Assembly: GCF_000429025.1 (NCBI RefSeq)
Contig: NZ_KE386835.1
Span: 564,014-628,013, forward strand
Direction: 5' to 3'
DNA from: Actinospineispora spinosispora DSM 44797
GTDB taxonomy: Bacteria > Actinomycetota > Actinomycetes > Mycobacteriales > Pseudonocardiaceae
Length of the DNA stretch: 64,000 nucleotides
The notes under the pieces are model-generated. The model was not told where the DNA came from, did not search any database, and worked only from the letters and a program-made list of their open reading frames with translations. The position numbers were made by a program, and so were the translations under genes. Shown one piece after another: positions 1 through 8,377 of the stretch (the stretch's first letter is position 1; each line of letters begins with the position of its first letter).

Positions 1-313
1 TCAACTCGTCGAGCAACGGCCCCGTCGCCGAGGCCTCCCAGGTGTCGAGACCCTTGTCGACCGTGCTGTAGTCGAGGGTCTGCAGGTTCACCGCGATCTG
101 CCGGGCCGCCGCGAGCGCGTCGTCCCTGCCCGCCGCGGTCTTAGCTGCCTGTCCGTGTGTGGCCGACCACCAGAGCGACCCGAACACCACGACCCCGATG
201 AGCCCGAGCACCACGGCGATCGCCGCGATCCTCGTGGCCAGCGTGACGCGGTCGGGTTTCGGCCCCGTCTCGGGGTCGCCTCCCGCGCGTCGGTGCGCCA
301 GCAGTCCGCTCAT
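1..313 (-). CDS. Mce-associated membrane protein, partial (3' end beyond window)
   Basis: The first 104 codons of a leftward gene are visible; the rest lies past the left edge. The protein opens with a charged, basic cytosolic stretch (about residues 1-28), then one hydrophobic segment (about 29-49, ending FGSLWW), then an outward soluble part rich in Ala, Asp and Arg. This layout is that of Mce-associated membrane (Mam) proteins, which stabilise Mce lipid-import complexes in the envelope. It has the same direction as the mce genes upstream, and the separation from mceF by a ~950 bp repeat block is unusual. Assignment rests on topology and context rather than on a catalytic motif. Confidence 0.72.
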   Translation of the reverse strand, partial: MSGLLAHRRAGGDPETGPKPDRVTLATRIAAIAVVLGLIGVVVFGSLWWSATHGQAAKTAAGRDDALAAARQIAVNLQTLDYSTVDKGLDTWEASATGPLLDEL

Positions 314-737
314 AACGGTTGAGGGTAGAGCCGGTGCTCTGAGGGCGATTCGGTACCCCCTGTCACAGGCCGTGGTTCCGTGGTTCATCCCCCGCTGGCT
401 CGTCAGTGTGCTCGGGGTGGGTGCAGTCGTATCCCCGCTGGCCATCGAGTGTGCTTGGCGTGGCCGCCCGCTATCAACCCCCGGCTGACGCCGGCCTCGC
501 GCAGGCTCCTGGTTGCACGGGCTCGGGGGCGAGGTTTCAGGGTTGACAGCGGGCGGCCACGCCAAGTGCCGGCCAGGATCGCGGGGGAAGGGGAGCTCTG
601 CGGCGCTGTTGTTGGTCACGGCTGCGCCGCGCCCTGCGGCCTCCTGGTGCGAGTGCGCCTGCTCTTGTTCCCTGCGCGGAGTGTCCCGGGTGACGTCAAG
701 ATCGCCTCACCAGTCACACCCACCCCATCGCGGCCGA

Positions 738-805
738 CTTTGCACATCCACGTGCTGCGTCGCACACGTCCGGACATGTGCGACGCAGCACGTAGACGTG
801 CAAAG
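738..805. repeat. TGCGTCGCA palindrome, copy a
   Basis: A 68 bp near-perfect palindrome opening CTTTGCAC and closing GTGCAAAG, with core halves ACGTGCTGCGTCGCACA and TGTGCGACGCAGCACGT around a TCCGGA centre. It would fold into a long hairpin. The same 68 bp unit is at 42205-42272. Confidence 0.9.
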
Positions 806-850
806 TGGCGACGACATCCCATCTGTCACACGAGCAACACCGGGGCGACC

Positions 851-922
851 TCGCAGAGGCTCACGTCGCGTCGCACATGTTGGAACATCTGCGACGCAAC
901 ACGTAGCTCTGCGAAGCGTGAC
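851..922. repeat. TGCGTCGCA palindrome, copy b (insertion relative to copy 2 of the large repeat)
   Basis: Palindrome with arms starting CGCAGAG (852) and ending CTCTGCG (913), core GCGTCGCACATGTT / AACATCTGCGACGC. In the otherwise matching block at 41.9-42.6 kb the flanking text (…GGCGACC and ACAA(A)GC(A/G)ACCACAGAG) is joined directly, so about 70 bp is present here and absent there. Confidence 0.82.
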
Positions 923-1260
923 ACAAGCAACCACAGAGACTCCTGGGGCTACGCGCAACGCGCGAGGGCGCAGCCCGATGCGCAAAGAAGGCGCCATCGG
1001 CCCGCCACCACCAACGGCATGCACGCACACCACCCCCATCCCCGCGATCCTGGCCAAGCACTTGGCGTGGCCGCCCGCTGTCAACCCTGAAACCTCGCCC
1101 CCGAACTACGCGCAACCACGAACCCGCGCGAGGCCGGCGAAGCCGGGGGTTGAGAGCGGGCGGCCACGCCAAGCACACTGAAAGCCAGCGGGGACGACAC
1201 CAAGCACGCTCACGAGCCAGCGGGGACCGACACCAAGGACACTGAAAAGCGGCCGGGGAC

Positions 1261-2562
1261 TCAGCTCCCGGGATTCAACCCGAACGACCCGAACGTGGCC
1301 GGAGCCCCGAGCAGCCCGGGCAGAGCAGGCATCGAGTCAGGCCCGGACGGCGACCCATGATGCCCCCCACCCCGAGCGGGCCCGAAGATCCCGGCAGCGG
1401 GCCCGTCGCTGTAGAACGCCCGGAACCAGTCCGGCGCAGGCGAAGGCTTCCCGTTCACGAACGGATAGCCGGGCTTGATTCCACGCACGTTGGTCGGCGA
1501 GTACAGCGGCTCCCGGCAGTAGGCCCGGTAGTTCACCGGCTGCGGGCTGATGTCGGTACCGGACCGCTTGTTGGTCGCCTCGTACCCCTTCGTGCACGGC
1601 GGCGGGTCGTTCAGGTTGATCACGAAGCCGAGGTGTGCGGTGCCGTCACCGGGAAGCAGCGTCGGGATCGCGGCGGCCAGACCGGGGTAGAGCTGCAGGA
1701 CCGATTGAATGCCACGCAGGTGCTTCTTCGTGATCTGGCTCAGCGTCAGGCTCTGCTTGATCGTGTCGTGCAGACCGTCACCGGACTCGTCGAGCAGCGC
1801 GGACACCTCGTGCGCGGCCTCCGGACCGGTCTCCAGCAGCCGGCGGATGTCCGGGTCGCTGTCCTTCAGCTGCTCGCTGATGTTCTTCAGGTCGCCGCTG
1901 AACGACTTGATCGGGTCCGCGAGGTCGTTCTGCGTCTGCAGAACCGTCCGCGCGTCCTTGATCAGGGCGAGCGTCTGCGGCAGGTTCGCCATCGCCGACT
2001 CGGTGAGTGAGTTGGTCGAGTCGAGCAGCAGCTGCAGCTTCGGGCCGAGGCCGTTGAACGCGATGCCCAGCTCGCTGACCGAGGTTCGCAGGTCGTCGAG
2101 CGGGACGCTCGCGGCGAGCGTGTCCAGGTTCTTCAGCACGTCCTGCACCGGCACCGGCAGCGCGACCCGGTCGGCCGGGATCGTCGCGCCGTCGCGCAGG
2201 AACGGTGCGGTGTCGCGGTTCGGGCGCAGGTCGACGTAGCGCTCGCCGACCGCCGACCGGTCCGCGACCAGTGCGTTCAGGTCGGCGGGGATGTTCGGCC
2301 CGCCGCCGTCGATCACCAGGTCGACGACCGCGCCGTTGTCGGTCAGCTCGATCGGGCCGACCTCGCCGACCTTGACGCCCCGGAACGTCACTTCGCTGCG
2401 CGGGAACAGACCGGCGGCGTCGGACACCGGCATGTGCACCGTGTACGGCTTGGCACCGATGAAGTTGAAGACGCCGAGGAAGTGTGCCCCAATGTAGACG
2501 ACCAGTGCGACGGTGAGCACCAGGAACGCCGCGGCTCTGACCATCGTCGCGCGCGTGATCAT
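1261..2562 (-). CDS. mceF: Mce family protein MceF
   Basis: Last of six consecutive MCE-domain proteins that together form the periplasm-spanning channel of a Mce lipid/sterol importer. One N-terminal membrane helix (about residues 8-30) is followed by the MCE beta-barrel domain (about 38-118), a long helical region (about 135-290) forming the tube, and a Pro/Gly-rich tail ending in several GLxG-type repeats. At 433 residues the length fits MceF. The ATG overlaps the mceE stop in an ATGA, showing translational coupling. Downstream, instead of the next mce-associated gene, comes a long repeat block. The substrate cannot be told from sequence. Confidence 0.93.
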   Translation of the reverse strand: MITRATMVRAAAFLVLTVALVVYIGAHFLGVFNFIGAKPYTVHMPVSDAAGLFPRSEVTFRGVKVGEVGPIELTDNGAVVDLVIDGGGPNIPADLNALVADRSAVGERYVDLRPNRDTAPFLRDGATIPADRVALPVPVQDVLKNLDTLAASVPLDDLRTSVSELGIAFNGLGPKLQLLLDSTNSLTESAMANLPQTLALIKDARTVLQTQNDLADPIKSFSGDLKNISEQLKDSDPDIRRLLETGPEAAHEVSALLDESGDGLHDTIKQSLTLSQITKKHLRGIQSVLQLYPGLAAAIPTLLPGDGTAHLGFVINLNDPPPCTKGYEATNKRSGTDISPQPVNYRAYCREPLYSPTNVRGIKPGYPFVNGKPSPAPDWFRAFYSDGPAAGIFGPARGGGHHGSPSGPDSMPALPGLLGAPATFGSFGLNPGS

Positions 2563-3704
2563 TTGTCGCCACCCCCGAGACCTGGCAGTTCGAGACCACC
2601 GAGCGGCGTCTTCGGCAGGGCCTTGTCCAAGGTCTGCAACGGCGCGACGGGCAGCGTCATCAGTGGATCGGTGGGCAGCTGGACCGGTGGTGTGCTCGCG
2701 TTCAGCAGGTTGTCCAGCAGGTCCTGGATGTTCAGGTCGATCGAGATCTTCAGGTTCATGTGGTCACCGCGCACCGCGCCGGTGGCGGAGTCGGTGAACG
2801 GCGGGGTGGCCAGAATCTGCAGCGACTTCGGCAGCGCGTCGCCGGACTTCGCCAGCTCACGCAACGTCGGCTGCAGCGCCCTGAGGTCGGCGACCAGGTC
2901 GTCCTGGCTGCGGTCCACCACGTCGTTCGCCACGTCGGACAGCCGGTCGAGTGCCTTGAGCATGCCGACGAGCTGCGGGCGCTGCTCCTCCAGTACCGCG
3001 AGGCCCGGTTCGAGATCGGTCAGCACGACGTCGAGGTTGTCCTTCTGGTCGGCCAGCCGCGCGGACAGCCGGTCCACGCCGTCGAGCGCGCGGGTGATGT
3101 TGCCCTTCTGCGCGTCCAGCGTGGTGGTCAGCGTGTTCAGGTCGTTGAGCAGCGCCTTGGCGTCGCCCTCGTGACCGTTGAGCGCGGTGTTGAGCTCCTT
3201 GGAGATGCTCTGCAGCTGACCGATGCCACCGCCGTTGAGCAGCATGGACAGGGCGCCGAAGATCTCCTCGGCCTCCGGGAACCGGTTGGTGCGCTGCACC
3301 GGGATGGTGGCCCCGTCGACCAGCTTGCCCTGGGGCGGGCCGTCGGTCGGCTGGCCCAGCTCGATGTACTTCTCACCGAGCAGTGTCGTCTGCTTGAGCT
3401 GCGCGTCGGCGTTCGCCGGCAGCGCGACCCCGCCGTTGATCTGCAGGTGCACGTTCGCCAGCCAGGTCTTCGGGTCCAGGTCGATGTCCTTCACCTGGCC
3501 GACCGAGACGTTGTTGACCTTGACGCTGGACTGCGGCACCAGGTCGAGCACGTCGCGCATCTGCACGGTGATCTGGTACGGGCTCGACCCCAGGTCGGCA
3601 CCGCCGGGCAACGGGATGCCCTGCAGCGTGATCGATCCGCACCCGGAGAGCAGCCCGGCCGACAGGCCGACTGCCACGACCTTGGTGGCCACGCGGCGGT
3701 TCAT
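2559..3704 (-). CDS. mceE: Mce family lipoprotein MceE (LprK-type)
   Basis: Fifth MCE subunit, the lipid-anchored one. The chosen ATG at 3704 overlaps the mceD stop (ATGA) and gives a classical lipoprotein signal: MNRR, a hydrophobic stretch, and the lipobox LLSGC at residues 18-22. A start further upstream would bury that signal. An MCE domain (about 40-120) and a helical segment (about 140-310) follow, then a Leu/Pro-rich tail. Lipoprotein anchoring of MceE is a family hallmark and fixes the order A-B-C-D-E-F. It should sit on the outer face of the membrane within the importer tube. Confidence 0.93.
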   Translation of the reverse strand: MNRRVATKVVAVGLSAGLLSGCGSITLQGIPLPGGADLGSSPYQITVQMRDVLDLVPQSSVKVNNVSVGQVKDIDLDPKTWLANVHLQINGGVALPANADAQLKQTTLLGEKYIELGQPTDGPPQGKLVDGATIPVQRTNRFPEAEEIFGALSMLLNGGGIGQLQSISKELNTALNGHEGDAKALLNDLNTLTTTLDAQKGNITRALDGVDRLSARLADQKDNLDVVLTDLEPGLAVLEEQRPQLVGMLKALDRLSDVANDVVDRSQDDLVADLRALQPTLRELAKSGDALPKSLQILATPPFTDSATGAVRGDHMNLKISIDLNIQDLLDNLLNASTPPVQLPTDPLMTLPVAPLQTLDKALPKTPLGGLELPGLGGGDK

Positions 3705-4987
3705 CGTCCGCCCCCGAACAGGTCGCTCAGCGTCGGTGTGTGCTCGCGCTTGGGTGCTTGGTACGGCTTCTTCTTCTCGGTCGGCTGCTCGGCGGGCGGT
3801 GTGACCTGCGGCAGCGCGGTGAGCGCGGGCGCCACCTTGCTCGCCGCCTGCAACGACGGCACCTTCGGCAGTGCGAGCGGGCTGCTGAGCAGGTTCGCCG
3901 TCGGCATGTTGCCGATGTTCGCGCAGCCGGCGAGGCCACCGGGGATCACGAGTTCGAACACCGCGCCGACGACGGTCTGCAGCGGAGGCGGGAACAGGTA
4001 GTAGAGACCGCACAACACACTCGGCAGCAGCGCGAGGCGGGTGTCGAGGGTGCCCGACGATGCGTTGTATCCGTTGACCAGACCGTCCAGTCCGACCGGC
4101 GCGGTGTCCAGGACCTGCTCCAACGCGAGCCGTTCGCCGTTGACGGTCTGCAGCACGTCGCTCAGCTGGTCCACGTTGGTCCGGATCTCGTCGCGGTTGT
4201 CCCGGATGAACTTGGCGACGTCGCCCAGCGCGATCGACAGCTCGTGCAGGGTGTCTCCCAGGTTCTTCCTCTCGTCCGAGAGGTAACCGCTGACCTGGGC
4301 GAACTGTTGGGTGAACGCGCGGACCTGGCCGTCGTTCTGCTTGAGGTTCGTGGTGAAGGACTGCAGGTTCTGCACGGTCCCCGCGAGGTTGTCGCGGTTC
4401 GCGGACAGCGTCGTGATGGCCTGCGAGGCGTTGCCCAGCGTCGTGTTCAGCGCCTGGCCGTTGCCCTTGAGGTTCGCCGCGAGCGTCTTCAACGCGTCGG
4501 ACAGCGCGCCCTTGTCGTTGACGCCCTGCGGACCGAGCGCCGTGCTCAGCTTCTGGGTGCTGGCCAGCAGGTCGTCGAACTCGGCCGGCGTCGCGGTGCG
4601 TTCCTTCGGGATGACCGTGCCCTCGGCCATGACCGGGCCGCCGGTGTAGACCGGGGACAGCTGCAGGTAGCGGTCGGCGACGACGGTGGGTGAGACGACG
4701 GCGGCCGTGGCGCCCGCCGGGACCTTGGTCTTCGTCTGGACGTGGAAGTCGACCTTGACCAGCTGGCCCTGCGGGGTGACCGCGTCGACCGTGCCGACCG
4801 GGACGCCGAGCACCCGCACGTCCGAGCCGGGATACAGACCGATGACCGTGGTCAGCATCGCCGAGTACCGGTTGCCGACGGGCCGGTTGCTGAAGTAGAC
4901 GATCCCGGCGATCACCACCGCGGCGATGACCACCAGCGCGATGGCCGTGGTGTACCAGGTCCGGCCGCGTACCTTGTCCGGGCTCAC
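3701..4987 (-). CDS. mceD: Mce family protein MceD
   Basis: Fourth MCE subunit, 428 residues. A TM helix at about residues 13-31 precedes the MCE domain (about 38-115; motif GSDVRVLGVPVGTVD) and a long amphipathic helical region. The C-terminus is Pro/Lys-rich (KKKPYQAPKREHTP). The GTG start overlaps the mceC stop as GTGA, so expression is coupled to the upstream genes. By family knowledge it contributes one MCE ring and a segment of the hydrophobic conduit to the importer energised by an MceG-type ATPase, which is not in this window. Confidence 0.92.
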   Translation of the reverse strand: MSPDKVRGRTWYTTAIALVVIAAVVIAGIVYFSNRPVGNRYSAMLTTVIGLYPGSDVRVLGVPVGTVDAVTPQGQLVKVDFHVQTKTKVPAGATAAVVSPTVVADRYLQLSPVYTGGPVMAEGTVIPKERTATPAEFDDLLASTQKLSTALGPQGVNDKGALSDALKTLAANLKGNGQALNTTLGNASQAITTLSANRDNLAGTVQNLQSFTTNLKQNDGQVRAFTQQFAQVSGYLSDERKNLGDTLHELSIALGDVAKFIRDNRDEIRTNVDQLSDVLQTVNGERLALEQVLDTAPVGLDGLVNGYNASSGTLDTRLALLPSVLCGLYYLFPPPLQTVVGAVFELVIPGGLAGCANIGNMPTANLLSSPLALPKVPSLQAASKVAPALTALPQVTPPAEQPTEKKKPYQAPKREHTPTLSDLFGGGR

Positions 4988-5976
4988 CGGTTACCTCCGG
5001 TCCCTGCTGACGGGTTGGCGACGCTGGGCAGCGAAGGCAGCAGGCCGTCGACGAAGCTGTCGAACCAGCGCCCGTTGCCGAGCGCGTTGCTGAACACCGT
5101 GGCGAACGGGCCCAGCCTGCGGATGCCGGCGACCAGCGCGTCCTCGTTGTCCTGCAGGAGCTTGGTCAGCCGGTCCAGCTCGTCGAGTGTCGGGCCGATC
5201 TGGTCCTCGTTGTCCTTGATCAGTCCGCGCAGCTCTTTGCTGAGCCTGCGGGTGCCGTCCAGCAGCTGGCTGATCGCACCCTCCCTGGCCCGCAGCTCGT
5301 CCAGCAGCTTCGTGCCGTCGGACAGGATCTTGTTGATGTCGTCGTTGCGCGCGGCCAACGTGCCGGTGGCTCGGTTGGTGTTGTCGAGCAGGTGCGCGAG
5401 CTGGTCGTCGCGGGAGGCGATGGTGACCGACAGCCTGCTCAGTCCGTCGAGCGAGGTGCGGACGTCGGCGGGGGTGTCCTTGAACGTCTCGGCCAGTGTC
5501 CTGAGGCTCGCGGCCAGTGCGTTGGTGTCGAGCTGACCGACGGTGGTGGAGAGCTGGTTGAAGGCCTGCACCACGTCGTAGGGCGCCACGGTCCGTTCCA
5601 GCGGGATCGGGCTGTCCGTGGCCAGCGGCCGGTCCCCGGCGGGGTCGATCGCCAGGTACTTCTCACCGAGCAGCGTCTTGATCTGGATCGACGCCGAGCT
5701 GGCGTTGCCGATGTCCGCGTCCTTTGCCCGGAACTTGATGAGCACGTGGTTGCCTTCCAGGCTCACGTCGGTCACCTTGCCGACGCGGACGCCCGCGATG
5801 CGCACCTCGTTGCCGGACTGAAGGCCGGCAGCCTCGGAGAACTGCGCCTTGTACTCCGGACCGGAGCCGATGATCGGCAGGCTGTCCGCCCGGTAGGCCA
5901 CCACCAGCAGCACGGCGATGACCGCCATGCTGACCAGCCCGATGATGATCGGGTTGCGACTGCTGAACGCCTTCAC
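4984..5976 (-). CDS. mceC: Mce family protein MceC
   Basis: Third MCE subunit, 330 residues, the shortest of the set. It has a TM helix at about residues 10-28, then the MCE domain (about 36-112, with SGNEVRIAGVRVGKVTDV), then a helical needle region to about 300. GTG start overlapping the mceB stop (GTGA). It lacks the long Pro-rich tail seen in MceD and MceF. Role and location as for the other channel subunits. Confidence 0.92.
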   Translation of the reverse strand: MKAFSSRNPIIIGLVSMAVIAVLLVVAYRADSLPIIGSGPEYKAQFSEAAGLQSGNEVRIAGVRVGKVTDVSLEGNHVLIKFRAKDADIGNASSASIQIKTLLGEKYLAIDPAGDRPLATDSPIPLERTVAPYDVVQAFNQLSTTVGQLDTNALAASLRTLAETFKDTPADVRTSLDGLSRLSVTIASRDDQLAHLLDNTNRATGTLAARNDDINKILSDGTKLLDELRAREGAISQLLDGTRRLSKELRGLIKDNEDQIGPTLDELDRLTKLLQDNEDALVAGIRRLGPFATVFSNALGNGRWFDSFVDGLLPSLPSVANPSAGTGGNR

Positions 5977-7163
5977 TTGCCGGTACCTCCCAGTCCTGGG
6001 ATGGCCGGCAGCGCCGGGGTGCTCAGCGGCAGGTTCGGGACCGCGGGCAGTGTCGGGAGGGTCGGCAACGGCGGCACCACCGGCGTGGCGCCGGTCGGAT
6101 GGTCGGTGCAGCGGTCGTTCGCGCCGATGACGCCCGGCGGGATGTCCAGCGGCAGCTTCGCTCCACCCAACACATCGGGCAGGGTCAACGTGCCCCCGAG
6201 GTCGCAGACGTAGAAGTTGAACCAGGACGCGTAGGTGCCCAGCGGCGTCAGCGTGTCCAGCTTCTTCGGCAGGAACTGGATGAAGTGCTCCACCAGGTCC
6301 CGGTTGTCGTTCAGGTTGCCGGCCAGGTCACCGAGGTGCTCGATGTCCTTCTTCAGCGGCGGGCGGGCATCGTGCAGCAGGTCGGCCGTGTTGTCGGTGA
6401 GCTCACCGAGCGACGAGATCGCCTCGCCGATCGTGTGCCGGTCCTGCGACAGCCCGGACACCAGCTCGCGCACCGTGACGACGAGCTGGGTGAACTCCTC
6501 GTCGCGGGCGTTGACCGTGTCCAGCACCTCGTTGAGGTTGTCGATGACCGCGCCGATCACCTGGTCCTTGTCGGCGATCGTGCTGGTCAGCGACGCGGTG
6601 TGGGCCAGAAGGCTGGAGATCGTGCCGCCCTCGCCCTGCAGAACCTTGACCAGCTCGAAGGACAGCTGGTTCACGTCGTCCGGCGACAGCGCCTGGAACA
6701 GCGGCCGGAAGCCGTTGAACAGCTGGGTCAGGTTGACCGCGGGGTGGGTCTGGGTCAGCGGCAGGACCGCGCCGGCCTGCAGCATGTCGCTCGGGTTCGT
6801 CCCCGGCGCCGAGACGCCCTGGTCGAGCGAGATGAAACGCTGGCCGATCAGGTTGCGGAACTTGATCGTCGCCTCGGTGCTGCGCGGCAGCCGCAGCGAC
6901 CGCTGGATCGAGAAGTCGACCATGGCGACCTTGCGGTCGACCAGCCGGATGTCGTCGACCTGGCCGACCCGGACACCGGCGATGCGGATCTCGTCGCCGT
7001 TGACCAGGCCGGTCGCGTCGGTGAACTTCGCGCTGTAGCTGGTGGTGTCACCGCCCACGCGGTTGGCGATCGTGCCGGCGAGCAGCGCGGTACACAGCAG
7101 CGTGACCACCGCGAAGATGACGAACTTGGTGAGCGGTCCGCCCATTCCACGCAGCGCCCTCAT
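5973..7163 (-). CDS. mceB: Mce family protein MceB
   Basis: Second MCE subunit, 396 residues. TM helix about residues 11-31; MCE domain about 40-118 with GDEIRIAGVRVGQVDDI; helical domain about 150-300; then a conserved aromatic segment (YASWFNFYVCDLGG) typical of the Mce C-terminal region, and a Leu/Pro-rich tail of PxLP repeats. The ATG overlaps the mceA stop (ATGA). Confidence 0.92.
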   Translation of the reverse strand: MRALRGMGGPLTKFVIFAVVTLLCTALLAGTIANRVGGDTTSYSAKFTDATGLVNGDEIRIAGVRVGQVDDIRLVDRKVAMVDFSIQRSLRLPRSTEATIKFRNLIGQRFISLDQGVSAPGTNPSDMLQAGAVLPLTQTHPAVNLTQLFNGFRPLFQALSPDDVNQLSFELVKVLQGEGGTISSLLAHTASLTSTIADKDQVIGAVIDNLNEVLDTVNARDEEFTQLVVTVRELVSGLSQDRHTIGEAISSLGELTDNTADLLHDARPPLKKDIEHLGDLAGNLNDNRDLVEHFIQFLPKKLDTLTPLGTYASWFNFYVCDLGGTLTLPDVLGGAKLPLDIPPGVIGANDRCTDHPTGATPVVPPLPTLPTLPAVPNLPLSTPALPAIPGLGGTGK

Positions 7164-8377
7164 CGGCCCTCCTCCGAACCGATGGCGCCGAAGAACGGAA
7201 TCCCGAGCGGCTTGGGCGTGACCGGACGTCCGCTCAGCAACGGTCCGAGCTGCGAGGCCTGGGTGCTGGCCGGCGGGTGCGTCGATCCGTCCAGGTACGG
7301 ACCGCCCGGGTACTGCGGGAGGTCCGGGGTGTTCGGGTAGCAGGCCGGGCCCCGGTTGTCGGTGAACTCCGGCTCGTCCTGATGCGGCAGGTACTTGCCC
7401 CGGGTGGCGATGATCTCCGCCGTGATGTGCAGCGCCGGGCGGGCGATCCCCTTGCCGAACGCGACGTCACCGAGCGGGATCGCGTCGGACAGCCGGGTGA
7501 ACAGGCACGGGAACTCCGGCGAGTAACGGGCCAGCAGCTCCAGCGTCGGGCGCGCCGTGGACAGCAGGTTGACCAGGTTGCTGCGGTTGTCGTCCAAGAA
7601 CTCGCGCAGGTCGTCCGAGCTGTCGGTGACCGAGGAGTACAGGTTGGCGAACTCGTCCTGCTTCTCGTCGATCGTCTTCGTCGTCGTGGTCAGCGTCTTG
7701 AGGCCTTCGATGAGGTCCGGCGCCGCCTGGGCATAGGTGTCGCTGAACTTCGGCAACGCCTTGATGTCGTCGGTGAGCTCGGGCAGCGCCGGGTTGAACT
7801 TCACCAGGTACTGGTGCAGCCGGGTGATCGTCTGCCCCAGTTCCTCGCCTCGGCCGGACAGCGCCTGGTTGAGCGCGCCGAGCGTGCTGGCCAGGTCCGC
7901 CGGGCGGACCGCCTGGATCAGCGGGAGCAGGTTGTCGAAGACCTGCTCGACCTGGATCGTGTTGCTGGAGCGGTCCCGGTCGATGACGTCGCCGGCCTGG
8001 ATCGTCTGCTTCGACGGGTCCTTCGGCGACTCCAGCGACACGAACCGCTCGCCGAACAGGCTCTTCGGCAGCAGCGCGACGGTCACGTTGCGCGGGATGC
8101 GCGCGGCCTTGTCCGGCTGCAGCGACAGGGTCAGCGTGGCGATCTTGCCGTCGCTGACCGCCTTGCTGACCTCGCCGACGGCGACGCCGTGCATGCGCAC
8201 CTCGGCCTGCGGCAGGAACGAGTTGTCCACCTGGTCGATCCGGACGGTCACCGGGACCGAGGCGGTGAACACCTTGTTGTAGACCAGCACGCACAGCGCG
8301 AGCAGCGCGACGACCAGCGCGATCATCACGAGACCGAGGAGTCTTCTCGGCACCGGGGACAAACGGTCGACGGCCAT
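7160..8377 (-). CDS. mceA: Mce family protein MceA
   Basis: First MCE subunit. The ATG at 8377 (MAVDRLSPVPRR) shares one base with the yrbEB stop (TGATG), which favours it over an in-frame start 33 bases upstream that would overlap yrbEB. A TM helix lies at about residues 14-34, the MCE domain at about 40-118, then a helical region and a C-terminal part with the conserved segment RYSPEFPCL that marks the Mce family. It ends in a Pro-rich tail. 405 residues, usual for MceA. Confidence 0.93.
   Translation of the reverse strand: MAVDRLSPVPRRLLGLVMIALVVALLALCVLVYNKVFTASVPVTVRIDQVDNSFLPQAEVRMHGVAVGEVSKAVSDGKIATLTLSLQPDKAARIPRNVTVALLPKSLFGERFVSLESPKDPSKQTIQAGDVIDRDRSSNTIQVEQVFDNLLPLIQAVRPADLASTLGALNQALSGRGEELGQTITRLHQYLVKFNPALPELTDDIKALPKFSDTYAQAAPDLIEGLKTLTTTTKTIDEKQDEFANLYSSVTDSSDDLREFLDDNRSNLVNLLSTARPTLELLARYSPEFPCLFTRLSDAIPLGDVAFGKGIARPALHITAEIIATRGKYLPHQDEPEFTDNRGPACYPNTPDLPQYPGGPYLDGSTHPPASTQASQLGPLLSGRPVTPKPLGIPFFGAIGSEEGR

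Larger units (their letters stand above)
431..1193. repeat. Large dispersed repeat, copy 1 (nested inverted arms)
   Basis: This block fills the gap between mceF and the Mce-associated gene and has no convincing coding frame. It recurs almost unchanged and in the same orientation at 41911-42593. A 27 bp arm at 454-480 is the reverse complement of 540-566 with one mismatch. The same arms return inverted at 1061-1087 and 1147-1173, so the two ends of the block are inverted copies of each other; the text around 574-585 is also mirrored at 1040-1056. Two ~65 bp palindromes lie inside (738-805 and 852-913). The flanks at 314-430 and 1194-1260 contain only degraded pieces of the same motif (for example further CCAGCGGGGA copies). 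Confidence 0.9.

Noticed and set aside
431..1193. Insertion sequence with transposase
   Set aside because: No transposase-like frame and no conventional terminal inverted repeats with target duplications; only nested arms and palindromes are present.
2760..4001. Plus-strand frame of 413 codons across mceE/mceD
   Set aside because: Antisense to two genuine mce genes with clear domains and coupled starts.
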